Shown here piece by piece: positions 13,978-16,720 of a stretch of DNA of 16,720 nucleotides. The stretch's first letter is position 1. Every line of letters starts with the position of its first letter. The DNA lies in NCBI GenBank assembly GCA_910578965.1, contig CAJTSP010000049.1:1-16720 (forward strand). Reading direction: 5' to 3'. The translations under genes and the position numbers were made by a program. The notes beneath the pieces were generated by a model. That model saw only the letters and a list, made by a program, of their open reading frames with translations, was not told the origin of the DNA and ran no database searches. This stretch comes from an uncultured Oscillospiraceae bacterium. Its GTDB lineage: Bacteria; Bacillota; Clostridia; Oscillospirales; Ruminococcaceae.

Positions 13978-15912
13978 TTATTCCTCGTCCTCGCCGTCAT
14001 CCTCCCCGGCGGGCTCGTCGGCAAGCAGCGCCTTCATAGAAAGGCTGATGCGCTTTTTGTCAAAATCGACGTCCAGCAGCTTGACCTTGACCTCATCGCC
14101 AACCTTGAGCGCATCACTGACCTTTTCCACACGCTCGTTGGAAATCTCGCTGATATGCACCAGCCCGTCCACACCCGGCAGAATGCGCACAAACGCGCCA
14201 AACTTGGTGATGCTGACCACCGGCGCGGTAAAGGTGCTGCCGATGGGATACTCGGTGCGCAGCTTCTCCCAGGGGTTATCCTCGGCTTTTTTATAGCCAA
14301 GCGAGACCTTTTGCGCCTCACGGTCGAGGCCGCGGACATATACCTCAATGGTATCGCCTACGCTTACAACCTCACTGGGATGCTTGATGCGGTTCCAGCT
14401 AAGCTCGCTGATGTGGCACAGGCCGTCTACACCGCCCACGTCCACAAACGCGCCATAGCTGGTAAGGCTCTTGACCACGCCGGTATAGGTTTTGCCCTCC
14501 TCGACATTGGCCCAGAACTCCTCACGCTTGACGGCGTTTTCAGCCGCAGTAACCTTGTTGATGGAACCCACGATCTTGCGGCCGGCACACTCGGTAATAA
14601 CCAGACGCACATCCTTTTTGACCAACTGGGTATAGTCTTCGTCGCGGCGCATGGTAGCCTGGCTACGGGGCACAAACACCTTGACCCCCTTGACCAGCAC
14701 AACCACGCCGCCCTTGTTTGCCTCCACAACCGGGCCTTCCATTACGGTGCCGTCCTCGGCCGCCTTGGAAACCTCTTCCATGCCCTTGCGGGCCTCGAGC
14801 TTACGCCTCGACAGATAGGCAATGCCGTCCTGGTCGTTGACCTTTTCAACAACGAGATCCAGCTCGTCCCCTACCTTTACCAGGTCTTCCGTGCGGGCTG
14901 TGGGGTCGTCTGTCAACTCGCTCAGCTTGACAAAACCGGTGTGCTTGGTGCCGATGTCCACCTGAATTTCATTGGGCTGAACGCTGGTAACGATGCCCTT
15001 GACTACCTTGCCGCCGAATACCGGTTTGAGGGACGCATCGATCATCTCCTCAAAACTCATATCGTCCCGGATCTCTTCGTTCATACTGCTAAGTACCTCC
15101 TCAATGATTGACGATGGCGTGGAAGCCCCGGCCGTAACGCCCACCGTGCGCACCCCTGCAAACCATTCCGGCGGCAGGTCGGCCGCGGTTTCTACCGACA
15201 CGGCCCTGGTGTGCTTTGCGGCAACCGCCACGAGCTTTTGGGTATTGGAAGAATGATGGCCGCCAATAACAACCATAAGGTCGCATTTTTGGCTGAGGTC
15301 TTCCGCTTCCTGTTGCCTCGCCCACGTCGCACTACATATTGTATCAAAAACCTTCGCGTTTGTATAGGCTTTTTTCAGAAACTTTGTACATTCTAACCAT
15401 TTTGTAACTTGAAATGTGGTTTGCGCAACCGCAAAAATGGAAGAATCTGGTTTTTTTGGTCCATTCCATCCGCACAACTCGGCCAGGTCGGCAAAAACAA
15501 ACACCTCGCCCGAGGTATGCCCTACAATGCCCTGCACCTCGGGATGGGCAGAGTCCCCCGCCACCAGCAGCACCGCGCCGGCAGCCTGGGCTTCGCGCGC
15601 GATCTTATGAATCTTGGCCACAAAAGGGCAGGTGGCGTCATGCACCGGGCTGCCCAGCGCCGCAAGTTCATCATATACGGCGGCCGGCACCCCATGGCTA
15701 CGGATGACCACCTCGTACCCCGGCGGGATGCTGCCCACCGAGCCGGCGGTGACCACCCCTTTGGCTGCAAGATCGGCCACGCACTGGTCGTTGTGGATAA
15801 GCGGGCCAAGGGTAGCTACCCGCCGGCCCTCGGCCGCAAGGCGGTAGGTGAGCCGAACGGCGCGATCCACCCCAAAGCAGAAGCCTGCCGTTTTGGCCTT
15901 GATGACCTGCAT
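13978..15912 (-). CDS. ispH: IspH fused to ribosomal protein S1-like repeats
   Basis: A 644-residue two-part protein. Residues 1-277 are HMBPP reductase (IspH/LytB), the last step of the MEP isoprenoid pathway, giving IPP and DMAPP. The Fe-S cluster cysteines are C12 (AGFCFG), C95 (DATCPF) and C193 (TICSAT); H40, H73, H123 and E125 (AHPEV) are also in place. Residues 300-627 hold four S1 RNA-binding repeats (about 300-370, 386-455, 471-541, 556-627), the third and fourth with clear GAFV and GLxHISE signatures, then an acidic tail. This bifunctional ispH-S1 arrangement is known in Clostridia; the S1 part probably binds mRNA or the ribosome. ATG at 15912 has AAGGGGG 8 nt upstream. A 120-bp AT-rich patch lies inside the IspH part. 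Confidence 0.96.
   Translation of the reverse strand: MQVIKAKTAGFCFGVDRAVRLTYRLAAEGRRVATLGPLIHNDQCVADLAAKGVVTAGSVGSIPPGYEVVIRSHGVPAAVYDELAALGSPVHDATCPFVAKIHKIAREAQAAGAVLLVAGDSAHPEVQGIVGHTSGEVFVFADLAELCGWNGPKKPDSSIFAVAQTTFQVTKWLECTKFLKKAYTNAKVFDTICSATWARQQEAEDLSQKCDLMVVIGGHHSSNTQKLVAVAAKHTRAVSVETAADLPPEWFAGVRTVGVTAGASTPSSIIEEVLSSMNEEIRDDMSFEEMIDASLKPVFGGKVVKGIVTSVQPNEIQVDIGTKHTGFVKLSELTDDPTARTEDLVKVGDELDLVVEKVNDQDGIAYLSRRKLEARKGMEEVSKAAEDGTVMEGPVVEANKGGVVVLVKGVKVFVPRSQATMRRDEDYTQLVKKDVRLVITECAGRKIVGSINKVTAAENAVKREEFWANVEEGKTYTGVVKSLTSYGAFVDVGGVDGLCHISELSWNRIKHPSEVVSVGDTIEVYVRGLDREAQKVSLGYKKAEDNPWEKLRTEYPIGSTFTAPVVSITKFGAFVRILPGVDGLVHISEISNERVEKVSDALKVGDEVKVKLLDVDFDKKRISLSMKALLADEPAGEDDGEDEE
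15331..15450 (-). other. AT-rich patch with atypical codons inside ispH
   Basis: By counting, 42 of 120 bases are G or C (35%), against clearly GC-rich sequence on both sides. Codons such as TTA, ATA, AGT, TGT and ACA cluster here although the gene otherwise prefers GC-ending codons. The reading frame is intact and C193 lies within the patch. It encodes roughly residues 155-194. Confidence 0.7.
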
Positions 15913-15996
15913 CCAAACAGCCCCCTTTTGCCGAATTTACAAGTAAAACAACCCACCGTAACGGTTTAGGGGCTGTTGCCCCCAAGGCCGGCGCTC

Positions 15997-16021
15997 AAAA
16001 AAAGCCGGCGGGCGCCCCGCC
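15997..16021 (-). terminator. Terminator of plsC
   Basis: On the minus strand GGCGGG, a GCG loop, CCCGCC and GGC are followed by TTTTTTT. The stem can extend through a TGCA bulge. It sits about 55 nt after the plsC stop and separates plsC from ispH. A smaller GGGGC/GCCCC hairpin (15969-15982) follows in the ispH leader; no good ispH promoter was recognised. Confidence 0.85.
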
Positions 16022-16077
16022 TGCAGGCCGGTGGGCCCGCCGCCCCATAGACGGGCGTTTTTGGGCGCGGGCGCTGC

Positions 16078-16692
16078 TCACCCGAACCGGTTGGCCCTGT
16101 AAAGCCCGTCCCAGGCTGAGAGCAGTAGCTGCTTATTTTGCCGCAGCTTTGCAGCGCTCTTTTTTTCGCCCAGGGCCAGCGTCCCGGCCGGGATAGGCGG
16201 GCCAAAACAGACCCTCACCCGGCTGAACAGCCGCATAAATGTATGCCTGTAAATAATGCGGCAGGGGATCATATCCACCCCGGCGGCGCTGGCAATCACA
16301 AAAGCGCCGCTTTTGAGCCGGCCGGGGTCGCCGGTTTTGCTGCGGGTACCCTCAGGGAACACCAGCACCCCCTGCCCGGCCCGCACCTGCTCTACCACCC
16401 CCTGCAACACGTCGGTTTCGCCCGCACCACGGCGGATAGCTACCACCCCTACATGCCGGAACATCCAGCTAAAGATAGGGTTCACCTGAAAAATTTCTTC
16501 CTTGGCAAGGATGAGCATCCGCCTGCCCCAAAACCGCGCGATAACCACAAACACCGGGTCGATAGCCGAAATGTGGTTTGGGGCCAGCACAAAGCCCCGG
16601 TCCCGCGGGAGGTACTGCCGGCCCACAACCCGGATGGCAAAGGCAAGGTGCCACAGCAGCCAGGCCCCGGTAAGGATCAGACAGTAGAACAT
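16078..16692 (-). CDS. plsC: 1-acyl-sn-glycerol-3-phosphate acyltransferase
   Basis: A 204-residue membrane-bound acyltransferase that makes phosphatidic acid from lysophosphatidic acid, the second acylation of phospholipid synthesis. An N-terminal hydrophobic segment (2-22) anchors it. The catalytic HX4D motif is H40/D45 in NHISAIDP. The substrate-binding block is FPEGTRS at 112-118. IPCRII (142-147) and FGPPIP (163-168) complete the four usual motifs. Length is normal. ATG at 16692 follows GGGAGGGGG by about 7 nt. In related genomes plsC often lies between cmk and ispH, which fits the ispH neighbour; the gene upstream is outside the window. A frame entering from the right edge could end inside the first codons of plsC, but too little of it is visible to name. 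Confidence 0.94.
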   Translation of the reverse strand: MFYCLILTGAWLLWHLAFAIRVVGRQYLPRDRGFVLAPNHISAIDPVFVVIARFWGRRMLILAKEEIFQVNPIFSWMFRHVGVVAIRRGAGETDVLQGVVEQVRAGQGVLVFPEGTRSKTGDPGRLKSGAFVIASAAGVDMIPCRIIYRHTFMRLFSRVRVCFGPPIPAGTLALGEKKSAAKLRQNKQLLLSAWDGLYRANRFG

Positions 16693-16720
16693 GCGCCGCC
16701 CCCTCCCTGCCCTGCGGCAG

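Noticed and set aside
14155..15111. Long plus-strand open frame (318 codons) opposite the S1 repeats
   Set aside because: It is antisense to a strongly conserved coding region and shows no recognisable domain. GC-rich codons on one strand commonly leave an open frame on the other.
1..16720. CRISPR array, insertion sequence, tRNA, rRNA or attachment site
   Set aside because: Looked for regularly spaced repeats, transposase motifs and tRNA-like cloverleafs on both strands; none were seen by eye.

Overview
All genes in this window read on the minus strand, so the biological order runs from position 16720 down to 1. The DNA is GC-rich, and the gene content (an ispH fused to S1 ribosomal-protein repeats, a dgt-dnaG-rpoD operon, zinc-type L31, a primary sigma factor of about 360 residues, DUF4180) points to a GC-rich Clostridia member, most likely of the Oscillospiraceae/Ruminococcaceae type. 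Genus and species cannot be fixed from the window. Most of it is housekeeping chromosome. The left third is a surface-polysaccharide operon of more variable character.

Right to left: plsC (phosphatidic acid synthesis) ends in a strong terminator. Then comes the ispH-rpsA fusion (isoprenoid precursor enzyme plus four S1 repeats), closed by a hairpin whose loop also carries the -35 box of the next promoter. That promoter drives a leader of about 164 nt that looks structured and precedes a GtrA-type membrane protein. Next is a two-gene unit, a 52-residue membrane peptide translationally coupled to deoC, followed by a terminator. A near-consensus promoter and a 135-nt structured leader precede rpmE (L31), which has its own terminator. 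yigZ (IMPACT family) follows and is also terminated.

A short AT-rich region with direct repeats and a probable sigma-A promoter then starts dgt-dnaG-rpoD, the macromolecular-synthesis operon (dGTPase-like HD protein, primase, primary sigma factor). A lone DUF4180 gene sits after it. The left end is a tight operon: a polyprenyl-phosphate sugar-1-phosphate transferase followed by four GT4-type glycosyltransferases, joined by 4-nt overlaps or gaps of about 12 nt. It should begin and extend a lipid-linked oligosaccharide on the inner membrane face. Flippase and polymerase genes are not in view and would be expected beyond position 1.

No mobile element, CRISPR array, tRNA or rRNA was seen. The best candidates for something new are RNA- and start-site-level features: the gtrA leader, the L31 leader, the direct repeats upstream of dgt, a possible CTG start for dnaG, a coupled small membrane peptide, and an AT-rich patch with unusual codons inside ispH.
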